Shown here one piece after another: positions 1 through 8,061 of a stretch of DNA of 64,000 nucleotides. The notes below the pieces were generated by a model that was not told the origin of the DNA, made no database searches, and was given only the letters and a program-made list of their open reading frames with translations. Origin of the DNA: Ornithobacterium rhinotracheale DSM 15997. GTDB lineage: Bacteria > Bacteroidota > Bacteroidia > Flavobacteriales > Weeksellaceae. Numbering within the stretch: position 1 is the stretch's first letter; every line of letters begins with the position of its first letter. The stretch covers positions 1 to 64,000 of the forward strand of contig NC_018016.1 of NCBI RefSeq assembly GCF_000265465.1, given 5' to 3'. The translations under genes were made by a program, and so were the position numbers.

Positions 1-147
1 TTAATTCATATACGAAAAAATAAATAAAAAATCAATAGCAAAACTCTTTTTTTTAATGGAAATTTTTTCACATTTTTGTCCCATGAAAACTCACCCCATT
101 TTGGCAAGAGTTTTTATCGAGAGGTTTAACAAATATAAAAAAAATTC

Positions 148-1581
148 ATGTCAGTAACAGCCGCTTCTGTATGGAGTAAATGTTTAGAATTTATTAAGGA
201 CAACATCAACTCTTCTGAATACGAAACTTGGTTTAAGCCTATTGAGGCTATCAAGCTAGATTCGGAGAGCCATGTTTTGACCATTCAGGTTCCTTCGGCA
301 TTCTATTATGAGTGGATCGAGGAGCATTATCTGAGCTTGGTGAGAACTGCGCTTGTTAAGGAGCTTGGTCCTAAGGCTAAACTAAACTACAGCGCGATGG
401 TGGCTCAGAGTAAAAATACTTTGGGGTCTCCTGTTACGATGAGTATGCCGAGTAGCAACAAAACAAAAGTTAAACCTCAAGAGGTAAATGCACCTATTAA
501 GAGTGAAGAAATCACAAACCCGTTTGCTATTCCAGGGATTCGTAAAATTAAGATCAACTCTCAATTGAATGATAATTTGAATTTTAATAACTTCATTCAT
601 GGAGAGCCTAATAACTTGGCTTATAGTGCAGGGAAAGCGGTGGCAAAAAATCCAGGGCTTACTTCGTTCAATCCCTTATTTATACATGGAGGTGTGGGAC
701 TTGGTAAAACGCACTTGGGGCATGCCATTGGTTTAGAAATAAAAGAAAATCATCCAGAAAAAACGGTTTTATATGTTTCTATGGAAAAGTTTTCTAACCA
801 GTTTAGAACAGCGACTGTGAGCAATAATTACAGCGATTTTGTGAACTTTTACCAAATGATAGATGTTTTAATCATAGATGATGTTCAATTCTTATCAGGT
901 AAAAAAGGAACACAAGATGTTTTCTTCCAAATTTTTGATGATTTGCACCGTCGTGGAAATCAATTGATTTTAACCTCAGACAAGCCGCCTGTGGCGATTC
1001 AAGATGTAGACCAGCGATTGATTTCTAGGTTTAAATGGGGGCTTTCTGCTGATTTGCAAACTCCAGACTTTGAGCTGAGAAAGAAAATTTTACACAGCAA
1101 ATTAGAGCAAAACGGAATTGAACTTTCTGAGGAAGTAACCGATTTTATTGCTGAAAATATTAAAACAAACATTCGTGAGCTAGAAGGTGCGCTGAACTCG
1201 CTAATCGCACAATCGCTTTTAATTAAGAAAGAAATTACGCTAGAATTGGCAGAGCGTGTGCTTTCTAATTTGGTGAAAAATCAGCGAAAAGAAATCACGA
1301 TTGATTATATTCAAAAAGTGGTGTGTGATTATTTCAAAGTTCCGATTGAAACCATTCAAGGAAAATCAAGAAAGAGCAACATTGCAGAGATTCGACATCT
1401 AGCCATGTATTTTGCAAGGACATATACCAATGAGTCGCTTGCAAGTATAGGGGAACAAATCGGAAATAGGGATCACGCGACTGTTCTCCACTCATGCAAA
1501 ACCGCAAAAAATCTAATAGATACAGATAAAAGATTTAAATCTTATGTAGAAGATATCAAACGAAAAATAGGAGCAGAATAA
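148..1581 (+). CDS. dnaA: Chromosomal replication initiator protein DnaA
   Basis: AAA+ initiator that binds DnaA boxes and melts the replication origin. At 477 residues it has the usual length. An N-terminal helicase-loading domain covers about residues 1-85, followed by a short variable linker. The ATPase core has Walker A GGVGLGKT at residues 181-188 and a Walker B stretch LIIDDVQFL near 235. The C-terminal DNA-binding domain carries the DnaA signature GNRDHATVLH near 440. The stop codon overlaps the next start by one base (TAATG), so the tyrosine phosphatase gene is translationally linked. The 147 bases upstream contain no TTATNCACA-type box that I can see, so the origin is not evident on this side. 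Confidence 0.98.
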   Translation: MSVTAASVWSKCLEFIKDNINSSEYETWFKPIEAIKLDSESHVLTIQVPSAFYYEWIEEHYLSLVRTALVKELGPKAKLNYSAMVAQSKNTLGSPVTMSMPSSNKTKVKPQEVNAPIKSEEITNPFAIPGIRKIKINSQLNDNLNFNNFIHGEPNNLAYSAGKAVAKNPGLTSFNPLFIHGGVGLGKTHLGHAIGLEIKENHPEKTVLYVSMEKFSNQFRTATVSNNYSDFVNFYQMIDVLIIDDVQFLSGKKGTQDVFFQIFDDLHRRGNQLILTSDKPPVAIQDVDQRLISRFKWGLSADLQTPDFELRKKILHSKLEQNGIELSEEVTDFIAENIKTNIRELEGALNSLIAQSLLIKKEITLELAERVLSNLVKNQRKEITIDYIQKVVCDYFKVPIETIQGKSRKSNIAEIRHLAMYFARTYTNESLASIGEQIGNRDHATVLHSCKTAKNLIDTDKRFKSYVEDIKRKIGAE

Positions 1582-2045
1582 TGAAAACAGTACTTATGGT
1601 GTGCCTTGGCAACATTTGCCGTTCCCCTCTTGCCGAAGCCATTTTAAGATCAAAAATCGGGGACAGAGATATCAAAGTTGATTCCGCTGGTACGGGTGAT
1701 TTCCACATAGGAGAGCGTCCAGATACTCGCGCTAAATCTATCGCACAGAAACATAATGTTTCCACAGAAGGTATTTTCTGTAGACAGTTTCAGGAAAGCG
1801 ATTTTGATAATTTTGATGAAATCTATGCCATGGATACCGACAATTATAACAAATTGATGGATCTGGCTAGAAACAACAAAGATCAATACAAGATTGAATT
1901 GATTTTAAACCTAATTGAGCCAGGTGCCAATAAAAGTGTGCCAGACCCATATTATGGAACGCAAGAGGATTTTGAGCTTGTATTTGAGCTACTAGATAAA
2001 GCAACTGATGTCATTATCGAAAAATACGACCAAGAACACAAATAA
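1581..2045 (+). CDS. Low-molecular-weight protein tyrosine phosphatase
   Basis: Cytosolic phosphatase of the LMW-PTP/arsenate-reductase-like fold. The catalytic P-loop CLGNICRS starts at Cys8 with Arg14 (the CX5R motif), and the general acid lies in the Asp122-Pro-Tyr-Tyr motif near the C-terminus. At 154 residues the length is typical. The start overlaps the dnaA stop by one base and the end overlaps the next gene, so it sits in the middle of a three-gene operon. The substrate cannot be told from sequence. Family members act on tyrosine-phosphorylated proteins, often regulating capsule kinases, and no tyrosine kinase gene is seen in this window. Confidence 0.93.
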   Translation: MKTVLMVCLGNICRSPLAEAILRSKIGDRDIKVDSAGTGDFHIGERPDTRAKSIAQKHNVSTEGIFCRQFQESDFDNFDEIYAMDTDNYNKLMDLARNNKDQYKIELILNLIEPGANKSVPDPYYGTQEDFELVFELLDKATDVIIEKYDQEHK

Positions 2046-2748
2046 TCAGCCTTGCCTTTATTTAATTCCTACGCTACTGGGCGAGGATACGCAAGCGCAA
2101 GCTATACCACCTTATAATTTGCACATTATAGAGGAGCTTTGGTATTTTTGTGTAGAAAATGAAAAGTCTGCACGAAGATTCATCAAGAGCGTGGCACCCG
2201 AAAAAAAACAAGCTGATTTAAAAATTGAAATTTTAAATAAAAACACATCAGCCCAAGAGATTCCTTCTTTGCTAAAACCAATGCAGGAAGGATTCTCTAT
2301 GGGCATTTTGTCTGAGGCTGGTATGCCTGGAATTGCCGATCCTGGAGCATTGCTTGTGCAAGCAGCACATCGTGCGGGCTTCAGAGTTGTTCCGTTGGTG
2401 GGGCCATCTTCTATCTTTTTGGCATTAGCTTCCTCTGGCTTTAATGGGCAAACTTTTACTTTTCACGGATATTTGCCTATCGATAAGAGAGAACGCCGCT
2501 CTGCGATTAAGCAAGTAGAGCAGGAGAGTATGCGCAAAAAAAGTGCAGAAATCTTCATAGAAACGCCTTATAGAAACAATAAAATGCTTGAGGATCTAAT
2601 CTCTACATTAAATCCAAATACACAATTATGTGTGGCGTGCGATATTACTTTGCCTACCGAAATGATTTTTTCTGGCAGTGTGAAAGAATGGAAACAAAAA
2701 AAAGCAGATCTTCATAAAAGACCTGCTATTTTCATTATTCAAGCTTAA
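2008..2748 (+). CDS. SAM-dependent methyltransferase, RsmI-like (tetrapyrrole methylase fold)
   Basis: A 246-residue member of the tetrapyrrole-methylase/RsmI family (16S rRNA ribose methyltransferase and relatives). Supporting motifs are SEAGMPGIADPGA near residues 102-114, VPLVGPSS near 128-135, FHGYLP near 150 and FIETPYRNN near 180. It lacks the RsmI N-terminal YVVATPIGN stretch in its standard form (it reads CLYLIPTLLG here) and the RsmI C-terminal extension. It is therefore probably the second, shorter RsmI-like paralogue common in Bacteroidota; I am not sure that it methylates C1402. The chosen ATG lies 38 bases inside the phosphatase gene, and there is no other ATG before the conserved region. 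Confidence 0.85.
   Translation: MSLSKNTTKNTNNQPCLYLIPTLLGEDTQAQAIPPYNLHIIEELWYFCVENEKSARRFIKSVAPEKKQADLKIEILNKNTSAQEIPSLLKPMQEGFSMGILSEAGMPGIADPGALLVQAAHRAGFRVVPLVGPSSIFLALASSGFNGQTFTFHGYLPIDKRERRSAIKQVEQESMRKKSAEIFIETPYRNNKMLEDLISTLNPNTQLCVACDITLPTEMIFSGSVKEWKQKKADLHKRPAIFIIQA
2703..2727. terminator. Bidirectional terminator embedded in the 3' end of the RsmI-like gene
   Basis: Imperfect hairpin AGCAG-a-TCTT / AAGA-c-CTGCT with a 5-base loop. An A-run precedes it and T-rich sequence follows it. It lies inside the last codons of the methyltransferase gene and just beyond the stop of the converging OmpA gene, so it could serve both. Confidence 0.45.
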
Positions 2749-2755
2749 TCTAAGA

Positions 2756-3583
2756 TTATTTAGCTGGTGCTTGACCGATTAATTCCATGAATTGGTCTAA
2801 GTTAGGAAGAATGATGATTTCAGTTCTTCTGTTTTTAGATCTACCTTCAGCAGTACCGTTTGAAGCCACAGTGTTGTATTCTCCACGACCACCCGCTGTC
2901 ATACGCTTAGGGTCTACACCAAATTTATCTTGTAATACTTTAACTACAGAAGCTGCACGCAACGCACTCAAATCCCAGTTGTTTCTGATGTTTGTTTTAG
3001 AAATTGGCACATTATCGGTGTTTCCTTCTACTAGCACATCATAGTCTGGATAATCTTTGATGATTTTAGCAATTTTAGATAAAACATCGTATGCTTGAGC
3101 GTTTACCTCGTAGCTACCAGAGTTATATAACATGTTGTCTGAAAGTGAGATAAATACCACACCTTTTTGAACTTGAACATCGATATCTCTTAATTCTTCA
3201 CGAGACAATGAACGAGTTAAGTTATTGGTAAGTACCATGTTAAGTGAATCGCTTTTGCTCTTAGAGTCGATTAATTTTCTGATGTATTTGTTTGAGTTGT
3301 CGATTTGCTCGATTAATCTTGTAATGTTTACATTACCAGATTTTTGAGTGCTCATACATTGTTCTAGAGCGTTTTGCAAAGTAGCCAAGTTGCTGTCTTT
3401 GCTTTGTAACTGAGCACGTAAAGCATCGTTGTCGCTATTACATCTCACCAATTGATTTTGAGCAGATTGCTGAGCAGCATATACTTTCTCAAACTCAGAT
3501 TGCAAATCATCATACTTTTTCTTGCTCACGCAGCTGGTCATCATTAAGGCAGCCAGCCCTGCCAATACCATCGTTTTTTTCAT
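2756..3583 (-). CDS. OmpA-family peptidoglycan-binding lipoprotein
   Basis: Outer-membrane lipoprotein of 275 residues. The signal peptide ends in lipobox MTSC with the lipidated Cys at position 18. Residues about 22-110 are a charged, heptad-like coiled coil. The C-terminal OmpA/MotB domain (about 150-265) has the motifs VEGNTDN, NWDLSALRAASV and the Arg-rich ending SKNRRTEI that typify diaminopimelate binding. It presumably ties the outer membrane to peptidoglycan. The gene is monocistronic and converges on the RsmI-like gene with only 7 bases between the stops. A possible -7 box TATTTTTG lies at 3613-3620 on the minus strand. Confidence 0.92.
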   Translation of the reverse strand: MKKTMVLAGLAALMMTSCVSKKKYDDLQSEFEKVYAAQQSAQNQLVRCNSDNDALRAQLQSKDSNLATLQNALEQCMSTQKSGNVNITRLIEQIDNSNKYIRKLIDSKSKSDSLNMVLTNNLTRSLSREELRDIDVQVQKGVVFISLSDNMLYNSGSYEVNAQAYDVLSKIAKIIKDYPDYDVLVEGNTDNVPISKTNIRNNWDLSALRAASVVKVLQDKFGVDPKRMTAGGRGEYNTVASNGTAEGRSKNRRTEIIILPNLDQFMELIGQAPAK

Positions 3584-3709
3584 ATGAATTCGAATTTTAA
3601 ATAATTTAATTTCAAAAATAAACTCCTATAAAGATACGATTATTTTTTATTTTCAGCTTAAAAACCGATATTTTTGACTGTTTTTTATGATATCTTTAGT
3701 GTTAAATGC

Positions 3710-3717
3710 TATATTTG
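3710..3717 (+). promoter_or_regulatory. Probable promoter -7 box for rlmH
   Basis: TATATTTG matches the Bacteroidota TAnnTTTG -7 consensus, about 35 bases before the rlmH ATG. A weak TTTA occurs 22 bases upstream in place of the -33 TTTG. Confidence 0.5.
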
Positions 3718-3751
3718 TGAAAGGAAAATTTAAAAACATAGAAAGAAAAAC

Positions 3752-4225
3752 ATGAGAATTACGCTTCTATGCATGGGCAAGACCGATGACAGAGAGATTG
3801 TATCGCTAATCGAGAAGTATGAAAAGCGATTGCCTAGGCATTTTAATTATACCCGTATTGAGCTACCCGATATCAAGAATAGAAAAAATCTAAACGAGGA
3901 GCAGCAAAAACTGGAGGAGGAAAAGTTGTTTTTAAGCAAAATCAACCCGACGGATTGTGTGGTGCTTTTAGATGAAAGGGGCAAGGAATACAGCTCTAAA
4001 AAGTTTGCCGAGTGGATTCAGACACAAGTTATGGCGGCTGTGGGACATCTGGTATTTGTAGTGGGCGGGCCTTATGGTTTTTCTACCAGCATGTACCAAA
4101 GAGGAAATGCTAGTATTTCACTTTCTAAAATGACATTTACGCACCAAATGGTAAGACTTTTCTTTACCGAACAAGTTTACAGAGCTTATACCATTTTGGA
4201 AGGAAAAAGCTATCATCATGATTAA
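3752..4225 (+). CDS. rlmH: 23S rRNA (pseudouridine1915-N3)-methyltransferase RlmH
   Basis: SPOUT-class methyltransferase of 157 residues that methylates pseudouridine 1915 in helix 69 of 23S rRNA on assembled ribosomes. The trefoil-knot SAM site is seen as VFVVGGPYGF near residues 104-113. The conserved C-terminal stretch SLSKMTFTHQMVRLFFTEQ is followed by the family ending in YHHD. The length is exactly as expected. It is followed 21 bases later by a CPBP protease gene and then by rdgB with an overlap, suggesting one transcript. Confidence 0.97.
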   Translation: MRITLLCMGKTDDREIVSLIEKYEKRLPRHFNYTRIELPDIKNRKNLNEEQQKLEEEKLFLSKINPTDCVVLLDERGKEYSSKKFAEWIQTQVMAAVGHLVFVVGGPYGFSTSMYQRGNASISLSKMTFTHQMVRLFFTEQVYRAYTILEGKSYHHD

Positions 4226-4246
4226 TCTAAACAATTTTAAAAATAT

Positions 4247-5080
4247 ATGAAAATAGAGAATTTAAATAACTACAAACTAAGCTATTGGGGAGCATTTGGT
4301 GTTTTCCTTTTTGTAGTGCTTATTGCTAATGTTGCCACATTGCCGTTTATTGCGTTGCAGCTTTTTCTGCATTTGTCCGATAGTTATATGATGGCTTTAG
4401 GATTTGGCGTAGGATTTGGCGTAGGCTTTGGCTCGGCAGCAATTTTTACAGCCATAATTTTGGGTTTAAATTTAAATCAGTTGCTAAGCTTTTTTGCCAA
4501 GTCTAAACACTTAAAGTATTTTGTCTTAGCAGTCTTAATCTATATCCCGACTTTGCCTATTTCTGAATTTTTAGCAGGACTGGTACCTACGGATTCTCCA
4601 GAATATTTGGCAAGGTGGTACGAGCAAATGGAAAGCACTTTTGAAGGGATTTTAAAAGATCCAATTCCCGCATTTATTTCTGTATCCATTTTAGCCCCAT
4701 TGCTAGAAGAATTAATCTTTAGAGGTTTGATCCTGAGAGGATTATTAAATAGTGGGAAAAATCCATATTTTTCCATCATTTTTGTTTCTCTGTTATTTGG
4801 CTTGGCACACGGCAATCCTTGGCAATTCTTGGCAGCTGGATTTTTAGGATTTATCTTAGGTTTTATTTACTGGAGAACGAGAGATTTATGGATATGTATA
4901 TTTCTTCATTTCTTTAATAATACCATTAGTTTTATTCTAACATCGATCATGGGCAAAGACTTGGACGACAATATTTTTGAACCAAATTATTTATTAATTT
5001 TTGCAGCAATTTTAGGCGTAGTAGCTACAATGTATTTATTTTATAAACAAACACAAAAAGACCAATTACAAAACATATGA
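4247..5080 (+). CDS. CPBP-family intramembrane glutamic endopeptidase
   Basis: Polytopic membrane protein of 277 residues with roughly seven or eight hydrophobic segments. The C-terminal half carries the three CPBP (Abi/Rce1) motifs: EELIFRG with Glu154-Glu155 and Arg159, FGLAHGN about 30 residues later, and FLHFFNN near the end. These Glu and His residues form the active site in Rce1-type proteases. The substrate is unknown; family members include prenyl-protein endopeptidases and bacteriocin-immunity proteins. A short repeated GFGVGFGVGFG stretch occurs near residue 53. Its stop overlaps the rdgB start (ATGA), so the two are co-translated. Confidence 0.9.
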   Translation: MKIENLNNYKLSYWGAFGVFLFVVLIANVATLPFIALQLFLHLSDSYMMALGFGVGFGVGFGSAAIFTAIILGLNLNQLLSFFAKSKHLKYFVLAVLIYIPTLPISEFLAGLVPTDSPEYLARWYEQMESTFEGILKDPIPAFISVSILAPLLEELIFRGLILRGLLNSGKNPYFSIIFVSLLFGLAHGNPWQFLAAGFLGFILGFIYWRTRDLWICIFLHFFNNTISFILTSIMGKDLDDNIFEPNYLLIFAAILGVVATMYLFYKQTQKDQLQNI

Positions 5081-5649
5081 AACTAGTATTTGCCACACAC
5101 AATCAGCACAAAGTAGAGGAAGTGCAAAAAATGCTACCAGACTTTGAAATAGTATCGCTCACAGATATTGGATTTCATGACGAAATCGAAGAAACGGGTA
5201 AAACATTTGAAGAGAATGCAACCATTAAAGCAGAAGCTATCTACAAAGCAACAGGGCTGAATGTATTTTCAGACGATTCTGGAATCACTATCGAGGCTCT
5301 AGGCGGAGCTCCTGGCATTTATTCTGCACGCTATGCAGGAACGGGCAATGGTAGAGATAATATAGACAAAGTTTTGCTTAATATGGAGGGTGAGACCAAT
5401 CGTAAAGCCGCTTTTGTCTGCGTGATTTGTTTATATATCAATGGCGAAAAAAAGATATTTGAAGGAATTGTGAACGGAGAAGTTTTACATCAAATTGAGG
5501 GCGAGAATGGCTTTGGTTACGACCCGATTTTTAAACCAGAGGGCTATGATTTAAATTTTGCCCAAATGCCTTTATCCGAGAAAAATAAAATATCGCATAG
5601 AGCTTTGGCTATCAGTGAATTAAAAAAATATCTGTTAAATTTCTTATAA
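5077..5649 (+). CDS. rdgB: Non-canonical purine NTP pyrophosphatase (RdgB/HAM1)
   Basis: House-cleaning enzyme that hydrolyses dITP, ITP and XTP to monophosphates and so keeps deaminated purines out of DNA and RNA. The 190-residue protein begins with the family motif LVFATHNQHKVEEV. It contains the SDDSGI catalytic Asp motif, the APGIYSARYAG stretch near residue 86, the GFGYDPIF motif near 147, and a C-terminal SHRALA. The start overlaps the CPBP protease stop by four bases. Confidence 0.97.
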   Translation: MKLVFATHNQHKVEEVQKMLPDFEIVSLTDIGFHDEIEETGKTFEENATIKAEAIYKATGLNVFSDDSGITIEALGGAPGIYSARYAGTGNGRDNIDKVLLNMEGETNRKAAFVCVICLYINGEKKIFEGIVNGEVLHQIEGENGFGYDPIFKPEGYDLNFAQMPLSEKNKISHRALAISELKKYLLNFL

Positions 5650-5664
5650 GAATATTTTTTTGAT

Positions 5665-5672
5665 TAAATTTG
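5665..5672 (+). promoter_or_regulatory. Probable promoter -7 box for the OmpA-like lipoprotein
   Basis: TAAATTTG fits TAnnTTTG and lies 27 bases before the preferred ATG at 5699. It falls inside the longer possible reading frame that begins at 5660, which argues for the later start. Confidence 0.5.
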
Positions 5673-5698
5673 TAACAAATTCTAAAATCAATAAAAAT

Positions 5699-6355
5699 AT
5701 GAAAAAAATTATTTTAGCTTCATTCGTTCTTGTATCGCTAATTAGCTGTAAAAAAGAACCTAGTGGAAACAAAGATGTGTTGCCAGCAGAAGATGTAACT
5801 CCTCAAGATTCTGTAAATTCTCAAGTAGACACTATCCAAGTAGCTGCCTTGATAGATGATGATGGAAACTATATCTATGATGTAGGAACATTTCTAGACA
5901 TCAATTTGCCAGATGGTACAGTGATTAATGTTGGATCAAATTCAACAGAAAGTAAATTATACAAAATGCTTTCAGATGACACCTTCAAGGTAAGTGATGA
6001 TAAAACCCAAGGCTGGATTACTCTAGATGGGGTAACTTTTGCTAAAGGAAGTGCTAGCTTAAAAGATAGCTCTAAAAGACAAATAGACAATATTGCAGCT
6101 ATTTTGAAAGCATATCCTAATGCCAAAGTTAAATTCGGAGGATATACAGACAATACTGGTTCTGCTGAGGCTAACCAAAAAATTTCTGCTGAAAGAGCAG
6201 AAGCTGTAATGAACGCTGTGATTGGTGATGGTATCGCTGCAGATAGATTGTCTGCAGAAGGGTATGGTCCAGAACATCCTGTATGCCCTGCAAATGATAC
6301 AGATGTGTGCAAAGCCCAAAACAGACGAGTAGATTTGAGAGTTGTTCAAAAATAA
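5699..6355 (+). CDS. OmpA-family lipoprotein
   Basis: I start this at the second in-frame ATG, because from there the protein begins with a normal lipoprotein signal (MKKIILASFVLVSLISC, lipidated Cys17). The longer frame adds 13 residues that do not look like a signal peptide and contains the probable promoter. The mature protein is 201 residues long. It has an acidic, Thr/Val-rich linker and then an OmpA domain (about residues 115-215) with FGGYTDNTGSAEAN, LSAEGYGPEHP and a terminal NRRVDLRV. The extra Cys pair in VCPANDTDVC near the end suggests a disulfide. It is probably an outer-membrane lipoprotein facing the periplasm. Confidence 0.9.
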   Translation: MKKIILASFVLVSLISCKKEPSGNKDVLPAEDVTPQDSVNSQVDTIQVAALIDDDGNYIYDVGTFLDINLPDGTVINVGSNSTESKLYKMLSDDTFKVSDDKTQGWITLDGVTFAKGSASLKDSSKRQIDNIAAILKAYPNAKVKFGGYTDNTGSAEANQKISAERAEAVMNAVIGDGIAADRLSAEGYGPEHPVCPANDTDVCKAQNRRVDLRVVQK

Positions 6356-6378
6356 TCTAGACATTTTAGGTTAAACTA

Positions 6379-6412
6379 AAAAAGTGCAGAAATTTGATTT
6401 TCTGCACTTTTT
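6379..6412. terminator. Bidirectional terminator between the OmpA lipoprotein and rimO
   Basis: Perfect 14-base stem AAAAAGTGCAGAAA / TTTCTGCACTTTTT with a 6-base loop, lying between two converging genes. The A and T runs allow it to work in both directions. Confidence 0.85.
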
Positions 6413-6438
6413 ATTTTTACTTATCTTAAAAAGAGGTT

Positions 6439-7743
6439 TTAGTCTACCACCTCGGCATATAAATCAAACTCAGTGGCGTCGGTAATTTTAGCATTTACAA
6501 ATTCACCAATTGGCAAATAAGTCTCCTCCGCTGGGATTAAAACTTCATTATCCACATCGGGCGAATCAAATTCTGTGCGTCCCACAAAATAGTTACCTTC
6601 TTTTCGGTCGATTAAAACTTTAAAAATCTTTCCAATTTTTTCTTGGTTCAGTTCCCATGAAATTTGAGATTGAATTTCCATGATTTCCGCAACGCGTTGC
6701 TCTTTTACTTCTTGAGGTACATCATCTTCCATGTTGAAAGCGTGCGTGTTTTCTTCATGCGAATAGGTGAAACAGCCCAATCGGTCAAATCGTTGCGTTT
6801 TTACCCATTCTTTCATTAATTCAAAATCTTCTTCCGTTTCGCCAGGGAACCCACAGATTAAGGTAGTTCTAATTGCCATATTTGGCACTTTTTCACGGAA
6901 TTTATCAAGCAATCTGTTGGTTTTTTCTTCCGTTGTACCACGGCGCATCGCTTTTAAAATAGGTGTAGAAATATGCTGCAATGGAATATCGATATAGTTA
7001 CAAACCTTTGGTTCATTTTTAATCACATCTAGCACATCTTCTGGAAAGCCCGTCGGGAATGCATAATGCAAACGAATCCACTCAATTCCTTCTACTTTTA
7101 CCAATTCTTTGAGCAAATCGGCAAGGGCTCTTTTGTTATAAATGTCAAGCCCATAATAAGTTAAGTCCTGAGCGATTAAAATTAATTCTTTGGTTCCGTT
7201 TTTAGCCAATTTTTTGGCTTCGGTCACCAAATCTTCAATTGGCGTAGATTTATGTGCTCCACGCATTAATGGAATGGCACAAAAAGCACAAGGTCTGTCG
7301 CAACCCTCCGCAATTTTTAAATAAGCATAATGGCGTGGCGTAGTCGTTAATCGTTCGCCCACGAGTTCATGCTTGTAGTCTGCCCCCAATGCCTTTAATA
7401 ATAAAGGTAAATCTCTTGTTCCAAAATATTGGTTTACATCTGGGATTTCTTTTTCTAGATCGGGCTTATAGCGTTCAGAGAGACAGCCTGTTACAAAAAC
7501 TTTTTCTACCAATCCGCGTTGTTTTAAATCCACGAAATTCAAAATAGTATTGATGGATTCTTCTTTCGCATTTTCGATAAAACCACAAGTGTTAATCACC
7601 ACAATATCACCCGCTTGCTCGTGCACTACCTCTTTTCCGTTGGCTTTAAGTTGTCCCATTAAAACCTCAGAATCATAAATATTCTTTGAGCATCCGAGCG
7701 TTACGATGTTTATTTTCTTTCTTCCTGTGGATTTTGTACGCAT
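6439..7743 (-). CDS. rimO: Ribosomal protein S12 methylthiotransferase RimO
   Basis: Radical-SAM enzyme that adds a methylthio group to Asp88 of ribosomal protein S12. The 434-residue protein has the usual order. An N-terminal UPF0004 domain supplies the auxiliary 4Fe-4S cysteines Cys18 (LGCSKNIYDSE), Cys53 (NTCGF) and Cys87 (GCLSE). The radical-SAM CxxxCxxC motif is Cys148, Cys152 and Cys155 (GCDRPCAFC). A C-terminal TRAM domain begins at about residue 370. The S12-specific RimO branch, rather than MiaB, is indicated by LGCSKN at the N-terminus and the overall length. No operon partner is evident. Confidence 0.96.
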   Translation of the reverse strand: MRTKSTGRKKINIVTLGCSKNIYDSEVLMGQLKANGKEVVHEQAGDIVVINTCGFIENAKEESINTILNFVDLKQRGLVEKVFVTGCLSERYKPDLEKEIPDVNQYFGTRDLPLLLKALGADYKHELVGERLTTTPRHYAYLKIAEGCDRPCAFCAIPLMRGAHKSTPIEDLVTEAKKLAKNGTKELILIAQDLTYYGLDIYNKRALADLLKELVKVEGIEWIRLHYAFPTGFPEDVLDVIKNEPKVCNYIDIPLQHISTPILKAMRRGTTEEKTNRLLDKFREKVPNMAIRTTLICGFPGETEEDFELMKEWVKTQRFDRLGCFTYSHEENTHAFNMEDDVPQEVKEQRVAEIMEIQSQISWELNQEKIGKIFKVLIDRKEGNYFVGRTEFDSPDVDNEVLIPAEETYLPIGEFVNAKITDATEFDLYAEVVD

Positions 7744-7775
7744 AATTTTTTGGTATTAAAAAGCGGGCAAAGTTA

Positions 7776-8036
7776 TTAATTTATTTTTGAATTGAAAGTT
7801 TTAAGAATCTTAAACCGATATAAATCATTTAAAAATATATCAAATCTTGCAATTGCCAAATTTATATCACTAAAAATTTCATAATATACTAAATCGTTTA
7901 ATCTATATTTCTGAGTAAATAATGATCTTTTTCCTTGAGAATGCTCATCTATACGTCTATTTAAATCATTAGTTACACCAATATAGAAAGTAGTCCTTAG
8001 TTTATTGGAGACAATATAAAGATAGTAATTTTTCAT
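7776..8036 (-). CDS. Small GIY-YIG nuclease-domain protein, probably inactive
   Basis: An 86-residue relative of the YhbQ/COG2827 GIY-YIG family. The N-terminal half is well preserved: YLYIVSN (residues 5-11, the GIY position), FYIGVTNDLNRR (17-28, YIG and the active-site Arg) and EH at 31-32. The segment VYYEIFSDINLAIAR also matches. Family members continue ...AREKQLKxW with the metal-binding Glu directly after Arg64; here the residue is Phe65 and the following stretch FDIFLNDLY is unlike the family. The C-terminus is also short. The DNA at that point (7832-7845) matches 14 bases of the conserved core of the repeat array next door. I read this as a decayed or repeat-interrupted nuclease gene. 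Confidence 0.7.
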   Translation of the reverse strand: MKNYYLYIVSNKLRTTFYIGVTNDLNRRIDEHSQGKRSLFTQKYRLNDLVYYEIFSDINLAIARFDIFLNDLYRFKILKTFNSKIN

Positions 8037-8061
8037 TTTAAAATTAAATTTAGATTTTGAA

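Noticed and set aside
1-147. Replication origin upstream of dnaA
   Set aside because: No TTATNCACA-type DnaA box, GATC cluster or clear AT-rich 13-mer array was found in the 147 bases available; the origin may lie just outside the window or elsewhere.
2112-2306. Short minus-strand frames inside the dnaA to RsmI-like operon
   Set aside because: They lie wholly inside confident genes, lack start signals and have no domain pattern.
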